From: Bacteroidales bacterium
GTDB taxonomy: Bacteria; Bacteroidota; Bacteroidia; Bacteroidales; JAFGXI01
NCBI GenBank assembly: GCA_026985625.1
Contig: JALSQC010000375.1
Coordinates: forward strand, 1-25,531
Length of the DNA: 25,531 nucleotides
Direction: 5' to 3'
In this document: piece by piece, positions 1 to 7,849 of the stretch
How the letters are laid out: each line of letters opens with the position of its first letter
Position numbering within the stretch: the first letter of the stretch is position 1
Translations under genes and position numbers: made by a program
The notes under the pieces: generated by a model
What the model saw: the letters and a program-made list of their open reading frames with translations, nothing else
What the model was told of the DNA's origin: nothing
Databases searched by the model: none

Positions 1-66
1 TTAAAAAAATAATAAATTAAATTAATAAAAAAATATTAATTTAGTAATTTTAAAACTTAATTATTT

Positions 67-480
67 TTGGCAATAAAAAAAATAAATATTGTATCGGAAT
101 TTGTTTTATTTGGGATAGTATCCGATAAAAATAACTATACAATAGTATCACAAATAAATTCCGAATTAAATTACGCTTTCTCGCAAAAAGAGAACATAAA
201 AATAATCGATAAAACAATAAAAAAAGAATTTCCCGTGTTTGAATATATCGACGAATGTAACAATCGTAAATTTAGATTTATAAACAACTATTATAAAGGT
301 GGTTATTTAGTTTACCAACTAAAAGAAATAAATTTTTTAATTCAAATATACGACAATATTAATTATGAATTTAAACAAGAATTTATAAAAAAAATTAAAA
401 GTCTAAAAAATATTATACTAATATCCGAAATAGATAAAAAATACTATAAAAAAATTAAACACTTGCATTATATGCAATAA
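67..480 (+). CDS. IPExxxVDY-like small protein, TTG start
   Basis: 137-residue cytoplasmic protein with no signal peptide or membrane segment. Its pattern resembles the Bacteroidota-restricted IPExxxVDY family of unknown function: an early F-x-L-x-G-I (residues 12-17), a polar stretch with L-N-x-E-L, a central F-E-Y block, and a region near residue 83 (LVYQLKEINFLIQI) that takes the place of the naming IPE...DY motif. The naming residues themselves are not conserved, so this is a diverged member at best. The start must be the TTG at 67 because an in-frame stop lies at 58-60 and no ATG occurs until near the C-terminus. A gap of 24 nt separates it from the M42 peptidase gene, so co-transcription is likely. 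The TTG lies inside a TAnnTTTG-like string (62-69), which leaves the promoter and start a little uncertain. Function is unknown. Confidence 0.6.
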   Translation: MAIKKINIVSEFVLFGIVSDKNNYTIVSQINSELNYAFSQKENIKIIDKTIKKEFPVFEYIDECNNRKFRFINNYYKGGYLVYQLKEINFLIQIYDNINYEFKQEFIKKIKSLKNIILISEIDKKYYKKIKHLHYMQ

Positions 481-504
481 CAACAATTAAAAAAAATATA
501 TAAA

Positions 505-1554
505 ATGGAAGTAGATTTTAAGTTATTAAAAAAAATAAGCGAAACACCCGGAGCTCCCGGTTACGAAAAACATATACGCAATCTTATAAAAAAAGAAATA
601 GAACCATTATCAGATAAAATATCAATAGATAATATGGGTAATCTTATTGCTTTTAAAAAAGGTAAAAACAAAAAAAAAGTAATGATTGCCGCACATATGG
701 ACGAAATATCGTTTATAGTAAATTACATTGACGATAACGGTTTTTTACGATTTATTCCACTTGGAGGATTCGACCCCAAAACATTAACTTCGCAACGAGT
801 AATTGTGCACGGAAAAAAAGATTTAATAGGGGTAATGGGAACAAAACCAATACATATAATGACACCCGAAGAAAGGAAAAAAAACATAGAAATATCCGAT
901 TTTTTTATCGACTTGGGAATGGAAAAAGCAAAAGTCGAGAAATATGTAAAAATAGGAGATTTTATTACTCGCGAACGTAAACTTATAAAAATGGGCGACT
1001 GCTACAACGGAAAATCTCTCGATAACAGAATATCTGTTTACATACTTATAGAAACACTTAAAGCATTAAAAAACAAAACATTACCATTCGATTTATATGC
1101 CGTTTTTACATCGCAAGAAGAGGTTGGGATTAGAGGAGCACAAGTTTCGTCGCTCGAGATAAACCCCGATTTTGGATTTGCTCTCGATACAACAATAGCA
1201 TACGATGTTCCCGGTTCGATTCCTCACCAAGCCGTTACTTATCTCGGCAAAGGAACAGCAATAAAAATTATGGATTCGTCAACAATTACCGATTATCGAA
1301 TGGTTCGATACATGAAAGATATTGCATATAAAAACAGAATAAAATGGCAACCCGAACTTTTGCCTGCCGGAGGAACCGATACCGCTCAACTACAACGAAT
1401 GAATAAAAGCGGAGCAATTGCAGGTGCCGTTTCAATACCAACACGACATATCCACCAAGTTATAGAATCGGTGCATAACGACGATGTTATTGAAAGCATA
1501 AAATTGCTTACCGCTTGCATACAAAACCTCGATAAATTCAATTACGAATATTAA
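505..1554 (+). CDS. M42 family metallo-aminopeptidase
   Basis: Cytoplasmic di-metal aminopeptidase of the M42 (glutamyl aminopeptidase / tetrahedral aminopeptidase) family. It removes N-terminal residues from short peptides and the family usually forms dodecameric shells. All expected catalytic residues are visible in the 349 residues: H64 and D66 in AAHMDE, bridging D173 in GKSLDNR, the E205-E206 pair in TSQEEVG, D228 in ALDTT, and H317 in the PTRHIHQ block. GGTDTAQ (289-295) is also typical of the family. Length is normal. There is no signal peptide, in keeping with a role in peptide recycling after proteasome-like proteolysis. It starts 24 nt after the IPExxxVDY-like gene and ends 16 nt before the transporter gene. 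Family assignment is very secure; substrate preference cannot be read from the sequence. Confidence 0.93.
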   Translation: MEVDFKLLKKISETPGAPGYEKHIRNLIKKEIEPLSDKISIDNMGNLIAFKKGKNKKKVMIAAHMDEISFIVNYIDDNGFLRFIPLGGFDPKTLTSQRVIVHGKKDLIGVMGTKPIHIMTPEERKKNIEISDFFIDLGMEKAKVEKYVKIGDFITRERKLIKMGDCYNGKSLDNRISVYILIETLKALKNKTLPFDLYAVFTSQEEVGIRGAQVSSLEINPDFGFALDTTIAYDVPGSIPHQAVTYLGKGTAIKIMDSSTITDYRMVRYMKDIAYKNRIKWQPELLPAGGTDTAQLQRMNKSGAIAGAVSIPTRHIHQVIESVHNDDVIESIKLLTACIQNLDKFNYEY

Positions 1555-1570
1555 TTATTTTTAATTAATA

Positions 1571-2170
1571 ATGTATAATTGGATAGTAAACCATTGGGAA
1601 GAAATTATTGAGATTTTCGGAACAATTTCGGGGTTAATATATATTTTTCTCGAGATAAAAGCAAAATTATTGATGTGGCCTGTAGGCATTGTAACATCGG
1701 CTTTTTATATAATAGTTTTCTTTACATCAAAATTTTATGCCGATATGAGCCTGCAAATTTACTATCTTATAATTAGTATTTACGGTTGGATTTATTGGTA
1801 TAAAGGAAATAAAAAATCAAAGTCAAAAAAATTAAAAATATCAAAAACAACAAAAAAAACAGCTTTAACGCTTATTATTATAACAATATTCTTATTTTTT
1901 ATAATGTCGTATATTTTAAGCAATTATACCGATTCGCCCCTACCCTACTGGGACTCGTTTACAACAGCCTTAAGCATAATTGCAACGTGGATGTTAGCAA
2001 AAAAATTAATAGAACAATGGATAATATGGATAATTGTAGATTTAGTTTCGATGAGTTTATATATCTACAAAAAATTATATCCAACATCGTTTTTGTTCTT
2101 AGTATTTACAATACTTGCTTTTGTGGGATTTATAGAATGGAAAAAACAAATGCAAAAAACTAAACAATAA
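1571..2170 (+). CDS. pnuC: PnuC-family vitamin transporter, probably thiamine (PnuT-like)
   Basis: Integral inner-membrane protein of 199 residues from the PnuC family of facilitators, which take up nicotinamide riboside, thiamine or riboflavin without energy coupling and rely on intracellular phosphorylation to trap the substrate. Visible family features are W36-P-V-G, the SKFYADMSLQIYY block followed by YGWIYW (residues 53-76), and W150-x-x-W153-x-x-x-D157, which fits the WxxWxxxN/D signature in its Asp form. Six to seven hydrophobic segments are apparent, with a lysine-rich loop at residues 78-97. Only 13 nt separate it from thiamine pyrophosphokinase. Comparative genomics named the thiamine version PnuT from exactly this kind of linkage in Bacteroidetes, so thiamine is the likely substrate. 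The family call is firm; the substrate is inferred from context. Confidence 0.87.
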   Translation: MYNWIVNHWEEIIEIFGTISGLIYIFLEIKAKLLMWPVGIVTSAFYIIVFFTSKFYADMSLQIYYLIISIYGWIYWYKGNKKSKSKKLKISKTTKKTALTLIIITIFLFFIMSYILSNYTDSPLPYWDSFTTALSIIATWMLAKKLIEQWIIWIIVDLVSMSLYIYKKLYPTSFLFLVFTILAFVGFIEWKKQMQKTKQ

Positions 2171-2183
2171 ACTTTATAAATAA

Positions 2184-2801
2184 ATGAATAAAACAATAAT
2201 ATTGGCAAACGGTAAATTTCCGTCTAACAAAAAAGTAATAAATATTTTAAAATCTGCCGATAAAATAATTTGTTGCGACGGTGCTGCAAAAAAATTAATC
2301 GATTTTGGATTAAACCCAACAATTATAATTGGCGATATGGATTCGCTATCCTCCGAAATTAAAAAAAAATATAGCAACATAATAATAAAAGACCCCGACC
2401 AAAACACCAACGATTTAACAAAAGCCGTAAATTGGTGCGTTAAAAATAAAATTAACAACATTGTTATTATTGGAGCTACAGGCAACCGCGAAGACCACAC
2501 AATTGCAAATATTTCTTTAGCCGGACAATATGTTAAATCGTTAAACTTAAAAATTATTACCGATTACGGAGAATTTATTCCTATAACAAAAACTACCGAA
2601 TTTAAATCATTTGCCGGACAACAAATTTCTATTTTTACATTAACACCAAACGTAAAAATACAATCCGAAGGGTTAAAATATCCGCTAAACAATATTAAAT
2701 TATCAAGATGGTGGATGGGAACACTAAACGAATCGCTTACTGATAGATTTTTGTTAAAATTTAATAACAACGGAATATTTATAGTTTATTTAAATTATTG
2801 A
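2184..2801 (+). CDS. thiN: thiamine pyrophosphokinase
   Basis: Transfers pyrophosphate from ATP to thiamine to give thiamine diphosphate in the cytoplasm. Motifs in order over 205 residues are C31-D-G-A, the GDMDS Mg/ATP-binding loop at 50-54, DQNTNDLTKA at 72-81 and GATGNREDHT at 97-106. The rest is a diverged C-terminal beta domain that binds thiamine. Length is typical. It is the last gene of a four-gene plus-strand run and lies 13 nt after the PnuC-family transporter, giving a coherent import-and-trap pair. It converges on the LptF/LptG gene with only 15 nt between the stop codons, and no clear terminator hairpin is visible there. No TPP riboswitch was recognised upstream of the run within the window. 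Confidence 0.93.
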   Translation: MNKTIILANGKFPSNKKVINILKSADKIICCDGAAKKLIDFGLNPTIIIGDMDSLSSEIKKKYSNIIIKDPDQNTNDLTKAVNWCVKNKINNIVIIGATGNREDHTIANISLAGQYVKSLNLKIITDYGEFIPITKTTEFKSFAGQQISIFTLTPNVKIQSEGLKYPLNNIKLSRWWMGTLNESLTDRFLLKFNNNGIFIVYLNY

Positions 2802-2816
2802 TTTATAAAAATATAA

Positions 2817-3896
2817 TTATTTTGGAGCCGATCTGTAAAGAAAAATACCAATTACAGCATACAAAATATTAGGAATCCACACCCCTAAAGATATAGGCAT
2901 AGAACCTCCCAAAGCAATATTTGTTGATAATTGCATAAATAAGATATAAGAAAAGCTCAACATTAAACCTATTCCCAAATGCAAACCAATTCCGCCTCTT
3001 ACTTTTCGCGACGATATAGATACTCCTATTAATGTTAATATAAATGTAGAAAAAGAATTGGCAAAACGTTTATATTTTTCGGCTAAAAACGAGTCTATAT
3101 TCTCCGAACCTTGCAACTTTTGTTCCTCTATAAACTTATTTAATTTAAAATAATCCATAGTTTCAACAAGGTTCAGTCTTTGAACAAAATCTTTAGGCAT
3201 AAGCACAATACTGGTATCTAATTCATTACCTTTAATTATTGTTTCTTTTGTTCCGTTAAAGTTATGTATATAATAATTATGAACAGTCCAAACATTTTTT
3301 GTAGAGTCCCACTGTATATAATTAGAATTAAGTTTTGACACTAAAATATTATGATTAAATTTTTCTATAGAAAACTTATAACCTATTTTATTCTCCACGG
3401 TATAACTCTCAAAATAAACAAAAACTCCTGGTTTTATTTGTTTATGAATATTTCTGTTAAAATTTCTATACGGATTTCTTATATATTTCTGCTCAAAAGC
3501 TAACCGGGTTTTATTGGCATTAGGAATAATAAAATTGCTTAAAAAAAATGTCATTAAAGCCAGTAATAAAGCCGACAAAAAATAAGGAAACATCATTCGC
3601 TTAAAACTTACACCATTGCTTAATATTGCTATTATCTCGGTATTAAAAGCCATTTTAGACGTAAAAAATATTACCGATATAAAAACAAACAAGGGACTAA
3701 AAAGATTAGCAAAATAAGGTATAAAGTTTAAGTAATAATCAAAAACTATAGCTTGCAACGGAGCTTGCTTTTCTAAAAAATCGTCTATTTTTTCAGATAT
3801 ATCAAATATTACGGCAATACTTAAAATAAGTAAAATCGAAAAAAAGAAAGTTCCTAAAAACTTTTTAATAATATATATATCAAGTTTTTTTAACAT
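2817..3896 (-). CDS. LptF/LptG family permease
   Basis: YjgP/YjgQ-type inner-membrane protein of 359 residues. The family forms the membrane part of the LptBFG ABC exporter, which extracts lipopolysaccharide from the inner membrane and passes it to the periplasmic bridge. The layout matches the family: three N-terminal membrane helices (about 12-32, 55-80 and 101-123), a periplasmic beta-jellyroll-like segment (about 130-255), then three C-terminal helices (about 280-298, 303-325 and 333-353). The opening Y-I-I-K-K-F-L-G-T is typical of the first helix. It follows tgt with zero intervening bases, a pairing I recall as common in Bacteroidota, so it is certainly read from the same transcript. 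Sequence alone does not separate LptF from LptG here. Confidence 0.85.
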   Translation of the reverse strand: MLKKLDIYIIKKFLGTFFFSILLILSIAVIFDISEKIDDFLEKQAPLQAIVFDYYLNFIPYFANLFSPLFVFISVIFFTSKMAFNTEIIAILSNGVSFKRMMFPYFLSALLLALMTFFLSNFIIPNANKTRLAFEQKYIRNPYRNFNRNIHKQIKPGVFVYFESYTVENKIGYKFSIEKFNHNILVSKLNSNYIQWDSTKNVWTVHNYYIHNFNGTKETIIKGNELDTSIVLMPKDFVQRLNLVETMDYFKLNKFIEEQKLQGSENIDSFLAEKYKRFANSFSTFILTLIGVSISSRKVRGGIGLHLGIGLMLSFSYILFMQLSTNIALGGSMPISLGVWIPNILYAVIGIFLYRSAPK

Positions 3897-5027
3897 TTAT
3901 AACCTTGTAGATAATTTTTTAACCATTATATTTTTCCATTCGTAAAAATCCCCTGCATTAATATGATATCTAGCTTCTTTTACAAGCCAAAGATAAAAAC
4001 TTAAATTATGAATACTAGCTATTTGTGCTGCAAGATATTCTTTTGCATGAAATAAATGTCTTAAATATGCTTTTGAATAATACGAATCTACATACGACGA
4101 CGCTTCTTTTTCGATAGGAGAAAAATCGTCGGCCCATTTTAAGTTCTTAATATTTATTATTCCGTTTTTTGTAAATAACATTCCGTTTCTTCCGTTTCGT
4201 GTAGGCATAACACAATCAAACATATCAACACCCAAAGCAATTCCTTCGAGAATATTTGCAGGAGTTCCCACCCCCATTAAATAACGTGGCTTTTCTTTTG
4301 GTAATATATTATTTACAACACCTAACATCTCATACATTTTATCGGTAGGTTCGCCAACCGACAAACCTCCTATTGCATTACCGTCGCTATTATATTCTGC
4401 TATTGTTTCGGCCGATTCAACTCGTAAATCGGTATATGTGCTACCTTGAACAATAGGGAAAAAACTTTGCTTATATCCATATAAAGATTGCGTATTGTTA
4501 AAATGCTCCCAGCCACGGGCAAGCCATTTATGAGTTAATTCCATCGACTTTTTAGCATATTCTCTATCGCAAGGATATGGTGTGCATTCGTCAAAAGCCA
4601 TCATTATATCAGAACCTATTACTCGTTGAATATCAACAACCCGTTCGGGAGTAAATAAATGTTTCGACCCGTCGATGTGTGAATTAAAATAAGCCCCCTC
4701 GGCTTTTAATTTTCGGTTTGCCGATAACGAAAAAACTTGATATCCTCCACTATCGGTTAAAATTGGTTTTTCCCAATTTATAAATTTATGAAGCCCTCCT
4801 GCTTTTTTTATAATATCAATTCCCGGACGCAAATATAAATGATAAGTATTTCCTAAAATAATTTGTGCTTTTATATCATCAACAAGTTCTCTCTGGTGAA
4901 CGGCTTTTACCGAGCCAACAGTTCCTACGGGCATAAAAATAGGAGTCTCTATTTTTCCGTGGTCCGTTATAATTTCGCCGGTTCGTGCTTTTGTTTTTTT
5001 ATCGCTGTTATATATATTAAATTTCAT
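3897..5027 (-). CDS. tgt: tRNA-guanine transglycosylase, zinc-site variant
   Basis: Exchanges guanine 34 in the anticodon of Asp, Asn, His and Tyr tRNAs for the queuosine precursor. The TIM-barrel core is intact over 376 residues: D92 in TDSGGYQVFS (general acid/base), D146-E-C substrate-binding motif, the QGS loop near residue 194, GGLSVGE (220-226) and nucleophile D271 in FDCVMPTRNGRNG. The C-terminal zinc site is unusual. The C-x-C-x2-C positions fall at residues 309, 311 and 314 with the same spacing to H340 as in the classical enzyme, but here they are Ala, Ser and Asp. Only the His is kept. I recall similar cysteine-free sequences in other Bacteroidota enzymes, so activity is probably retained. 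It is the first gene of a two-gene operon, with a TAnnTTTG promoter 34 nt upstream. Confidence 0.95.
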   Translation of the reverse strand: MKFNIYNSDKKTKARTGEIITDHGKIETPIFMPVGTVGSVKAVHQRELVDDIKAQIILGNTYHLYLRPGIDIIKKAGGLHKFINWEKPILTDSGGYQVFSLSANRKLKAEGAYFNSHIDGSKHLFTPERVVDIQRVIGSDIMMAFDECTPYPCDREYAKKSMELTHKWLARGWEHFNNTQSLYGYKQSFFPIVQGSTYTDLRVESAETIAEYNSDGNAIGGLSVGEPTDKMYEMLGVVNNILPKEKPRYLMGVGTPANILEGIALGVDMFDCVMPTRNGRNGMLFTKNGIINIKNLKWADDFSPIEKEASSYVDSYYSKAYLRHLFHAKEYLAAQIASIHNLSFYLWLVKEARYHINAGDFYEWKNIMVKKLSTRL

Positions 5028-5060
5028 AAATAATAATCAATATTAAAGTAAAATAAAATT

Positions 5061-5068
5061 CAAATATA
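5061..5068 (-). promoter_or_regulatory. -7 element for tgt
   Basis: On the minus strand this reads TATATTTG, a perfect match to the Bacteroidota -7 consensus TAnnTTTG, located 34 nt upstream of the tgt ATG. No good TTTG was found at the -33 position. It is a single element in an AT-rich intergenic region, so it is only moderately supported. Confidence 0.5.
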
Positions 5069-5156
5069 AAGATAAATAGAAATAAATTTTATATGCTTTA
5101 TATTTTTATGAAAAATTAAGTAATTTACAAAAAAAATTTTTTATTACCTGACTTAC

Positions 5157-6263
5157 ATGATTATATTAAAATACACAGTGTTATGTTTGTTTATACTTGC
5201 ATCGACAATACAAATATTTTATTATCTGTTTTTTTATCTGCAATTAAAAAATCAAAAAAAAACATCACAAAAAAAACAATTACCATTATCGGTAATAATT
5301 TGTGCAAAAAACGAGGAATATAATTTATCAAAAAATTTACCAAAAATATTAAATCAAGATTACACAACATTCGAGGTTATTGTTGTCGATGATGCATCTG
5401 ACGATAATACTGTTGATATATTAAAAAAACTGGAAAAAAAATATACAAACCTTAGGCATACAAGCGTTCCTAAAAGTAACCGTTTAAAAAACGGTAAAAA
5501 ATTTGCACAAACTTTGGGAATAAAATCGGCAAAAAACGAATATCTTGTTTTTACCGATGCCGATTGCTACCCTGTATCTAACCAATGGTTACAAAAAATT
5601 AACGACAGTTTTTTGCAAAAAAAAGAAATTGTTTTGCTTTACGGAAAATATAAAAAAAACAGCGGATTATTAAATAAAATTATACGTTTTGATGCCTTTT
5701 TTATTGCACAACAATATTTATCGTTTTCGTTACGTAAAATTAATTATATGGGAGTTGGCAGAAATTTAGCTTACAAAAAAACATTATTTAATAAAAACAA
5801 GGGCTTTGCTTCGCATTTAGAATTAGCATCAGGCGACGACGATTTATTTGTTAACGAAACATCTAACAATAAAAATACAATAATCGAAATATCACCCGAC
5901 AGTTTTACAGAGTCGGAACCAAAAAAAACATTTAAAGACTGGATTAATCAAAAATCCAGACACTTATCAACCGCACATAAATATAAACCTTTTCATAAAT
6001 TTATATTAATATCGGAACCTCTATCGAGAATACTGTTATTAACAATAATTTGGCTTATATTATTAAATTTTAATCTATTACTTTTATTATTAATTTTATT
6101 AACGGTATTAGTCGTAAAATTTATAATTTTTAAAAAAAATCTAAGTATTTTGCGAGATAACGATTTATTATTATATTCGCTAATTATTGATTTTATTTTA
6201 CCATTTATTAATTTATTAATCTTTATAAATCTAAAATTTAACAAGCATTTAAAATGGAAATAA
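5157..6263 (+). CDS. membrane-anchored family 2 glycosyltransferase
   Basis: 368-residue GT-A fold glycosyltransferase that uses a nucleotide-sugar donor on the cytoplasmic face of the membrane. An N-terminal membrane helix (about 5-27) precedes the catalytic domain. Motifs are SVIICAKNE (45-53), VVDDASDDNT (76-85), the metal-binding D134-A-D in FTDADCYP, G226-D-D-D and a QKSRH variant (265-269) of the QxxRW signature seen in processive or lipid-linked enzymes. Two to three hydrophobic helices follow (about 285-324 and 338-358). Likely products are cell-surface glycans or glycolipids; the acceptor is unknown. The 3' end overlaps the sigma-factor gene by 10 nt, so the two are translationally linked. 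The ATG start places the first membrane helix at the N-terminus. A weak -7-like string (5099-5106) lies upstream. Confidence 0.88.
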   Translation: MIILKYTVLCLFILASTIQIFYYLFFYLQLKNQKKTSQKKQLPLSVIICAKNEEYNLSKNLPKILNQDYTTFEVIVVDDASDDNTVDILKKLEKKYTNLRHTSVPKSNRLKNGKKFAQTLGIKSAKNEYLVFTDADCYPVSNQWLQKINDSFLQKKEIVLLYGKYKKNSGLLNKIIRFDAFFIAQQYLSFSLRKINYMGVGRNLAYKKTLFNKNKGFASHLELASGDDDLFVNETSNNKNTIIEISPDSFTESEPKKTFKDWINQKSRHLSTAHKYKPFHKFILISEPLSRILLLTIIWLILLNFNLLLLLLILLTVLVVKFIIFKKNLSILRDNDLLLYSLIIDFILPFINLLIFINLKFNKHLKWK

Positions 6264-6856
6264 ATCCTAATCTTTCGGAAAAAGCAAAAAAAGACTATAT
6301 TTTAGTTTTAGAAGCTGTAAAAGGTAACGAAAAAGCTTATTCTGAAATACTATCCAGATATAAAGATGCTATTTATTTTATGATTTTAAAAATGGTATCG
6401 AACCCAATAGATGCCGAAGACTTAACAATTGAAGCTTTTGGAAAAGCATTTAAAAAAATAGACCAATATTCGCCAAAATATGCTTTTAGCACATGGCTTT
6501 TTAAAATAGCCTCGAACAATTGTATAGATTTTTTAAGAAAAAAACGAAACGTATTTTTATTACTCGATAACGACTTTAAAGATACCGATAATAATTATAA
6601 CTACGATTTAAAATCACAAGCATTAGACCCGTCGGAAAAACTTATAAAAAAACAAAAAGAAATTATTATGCGAGATTTGGTTAAAAAATTAAAACCACGA
6701 TATCGTAGTTTAATAGAATTAAGATTCTTTAAAGAATATTCTTATGCCGAGATATCAAAAGAATTAGATATACCAATAGGAACAGTAAAAGCCCAATTAT
6801 TTAGAGCCAAAGAATTATTATACAATATTTTTAAAAATTGCAAAAAAAAAATATAA
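6254..6856 (+). CDS. ECF-like sigma-70 family RNA polymerase sigma factor
   Basis: 200-residue alternative sigma factor with sigma2 and sigma4 domains and no sigma3, as in the ECF group. Region 2 covers about residues 28-100, with DAEDLTIEAFGKAF (53-66) in core-binding helix 2.2 and STWLFKIASNNCIDFLRKK (79-97) in the -10 recognition helices. Region 4 covers about 135-192, with LKPRYRSLIELRFF followed by the helix-turn-helix around YAEISKELDIPIGTVKAQL (164-182). An Asp/Asn-rich linker (105-125) separates them. No anti-sigma gene adjoins it: upstream is the overlapping glycosyltransferase and 9 nt downstream is rsmG. It is therefore not a classical ECF/anti-sigma pair. Regulation and target promoters cannot be read from this window. 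Confidence 0.92.
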   Translation: MEINPNLSEKAKKDYILVLEAVKGNEKAYSEILSRYKDAIYFMILKMVSNPIDAEDLTIEAFGKAFKKIDQYSPKYAFSTWLFKIASNNCIDFLRKKRNVFLLLDNDFKDTDNNYNYDLKSQALDPSEKLIKKQKEIIMRDLVKKLKPRYRSLIELRFFKEYSYAEISKELDIPIGTVKAQLFRAKELLYNIFKNCKKKI

Positions 6857-6865
6857 CAAAAACTA

Positions 6866-7492
6866 ATGCAAATAATATTAAAATATTTTCCTGATATCGA
6901 CTCTCAAAAAAAAGAAAAATTCGCAAATTTATTCGACTTATATTATAATTGGAACAATAAAATAAATGTTATATCGCGTAAAGACATCGATAAACTTTAC
7001 GAACGCCATATATTATTCTCATTATCAATAGCAAAATTTATACAATTTAAACCCGGCACAAAAATAATAGACGTAGGAACAGGAGGAGGATTGCCCGGCA
7101 TACCTCTTGCCATTATGTTTCCCGATACAAACTTTATTTTAGTAGATAGTATAAATAAAAAACTAAAAGTTGTAAACGAAATATGCAAGTCGTTAAAAAT
7201 AACAAACATAAAAACAATACACTCGCGTATAGAGGATTTATCACTTAGTTACGACTTTATTATTAGTAGAGCTGTTACAAATTTTACTGATTTTGTTAAA
7301 AACACAAAAAAATTAAAACAACAAAAAAGCACCAACAAAATTAAAAACGGAATAATTTATTTAAAAGGAGGAGATACAAGCAACGAAGAAAATAAATTTA
7401 AAAATAAACTAACAGTTATAAATATATCAGACTATTTTAACGAACCTTTTTTTGAAACAAAAAAACTTATTTTTTATAAAAATCAAAAATAA
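6866..7492 (+). CDS. rsmG: 16S rRNA (guanine527-N7)-methyltransferase
   Basis: SAM-dependent enzyme (GidB) that methylates N7 of G527 in the 530 loop of 16S rRNA. In other bacteria its loss gives low-level streptomycin resistance. The 208 residues show the family's WNxxINVISRKD block (29-40), followed by H48 in ERHILFSL, the SAM-binding DVGTGGGLPGIPLA motif (69-82), acidic D94 after the second strand and SRAV (134-137). The C-terminal part is lysine-rich and diverged but includes YLKGG. Length matches the family. It lies 9 nt after the sigma-factor gene, apparently in the same transcript, and 72 nt before rpmH, which has its own promoter. Confidence 0.94.
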   Translation: MQIILKYFPDIDSQKKEKFANLFDLYYNWNNKINVISRKDIDKLYERHILFSLSIAKFIQFKPGTKIIDVGTGGGLPGIPLAIMFPDTNFILVDSINKKLKVVNEICKSLKITNIKTIHSRIEDLSLSYDFIISRAVTNFTDFVKNTKKLKQQKSTNKIKNGIIYLKGGDTSNEENKFKNKLTVINISDYFNEPFFETKKLIFYKNQK

Positions 7493-7505
7493 ATTATGTA
7501 AAAAA

Positions 7506-7536
7506 TTTTTATATTAAAATAATGTTTATACTTTTG
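7506..7536 (+). promoter_or_regulatory. promoter for rpmH
   Basis: TACTTTTG at 7529-7536 fits the Bacteroidota -7 consensus TAnnTTTG. A near -33 element (TTTT instead of TTTG, 7506-7509) lies 19 nt upstream, the standard spacing. The start of rpmH is 28 nt downstream. Together with the terminator after the gene, this makes rpmH a separate transcription unit. Confidence 0.6.
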
Positions 7537-7564
7537 CAACCTCATATTTTAAAATTTAATAAAA

Positions 7565-7723
7565 ATGAAACGAACATTTCAACCATCACGCAGAAAACGT
7601 AAAAACAAACACGGTTTTAGAGAAAGAATGTCTAGTGTTAGCGGAAGAAAAGTGCTATCTTCAAGAAGAGCAAAAGGAAGAAAAAAATTATCAGTTTCTG
7701 ACGAACCTCGACATAAATTTTAA
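7565..7723 (+). CDS. rpmH: 50S ribosomal protein L34
   Basis: Very small, highly basic ribosomal protein of 52 residues, read directly from the sequence. It begins MKRTFQPSRRKRKNKHGFR and continues with a run of R-M-S, G-R-K-V-L-S-S-R-R-A-K-G-R-K-K-L, the near-invariant L34 signature. The C-terminus is extended by about eight residues (SVSDEPRHKF), as I recall for many Bacteroidota L34 proteins. It is part of the large ribosomal subunit near the 23S domain that L34 stabilises. It has its own promoter (7529-7536) and a strong terminator 24 nt after the stop. The usual neighbours rnpA and dnaA are absent here. Confidence 0.98.
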   Translation: MKRTFQPSRRKRKNKHGFRERMSSVSGRKVLSSRRAKGRKKLSVSDEPRHKF

Positions 7724-7746
7724 TACAATTTTAGACTTTTATATAT

Positions 7747-7783
7747 AAAAGGGTTAAATAAAATTTTATTTAACCCTTTTTTT
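7747..7783 (+). terminator. terminator of rpmH
   Basis: A perfect 34-base palindrome with arms at 7747-7763 and 7764-7780. Its core is AAAGGGTTAAAT pairing with ATTTAACCCTTT, and the right arm runs into a T tract ending at 7783. It is located 23 nt after the rpmH stop. The A tract before the stem would also allow termination on the minus strand, but no minus gene reads into it. Confidence 0.9.
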
Positions 7784-7849
7784 ATTAACAAATTTATAAC
7801 TTTATAGCATAAATTAATATTTAAAAAAAATTATAAAGCAATAAACCGT

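Noticed and set aside
1..504. A TPP riboswitch ahead of the transporter/thiN unit
   Set aside because: No conserved CUGAGA-like and ACCUGA-like pairing segments are visible in the leader. The region upstream of the unit is only 66 bases before the first gene and almost pure A/T.
2174..2500. Minus-strand open frame opposite thiN
   Set aside because: It lies entirely over a well-supported thiN gene, runs beyond its start only slightly, and shows no family motif.
7493..7564. Replication origin suggested by rsmG and rpmH
   Set aside because: No TTATCCACA-type DnaA boxes or repeated AT-rich 13-mers, and neither dnaA nor rnpA is present.
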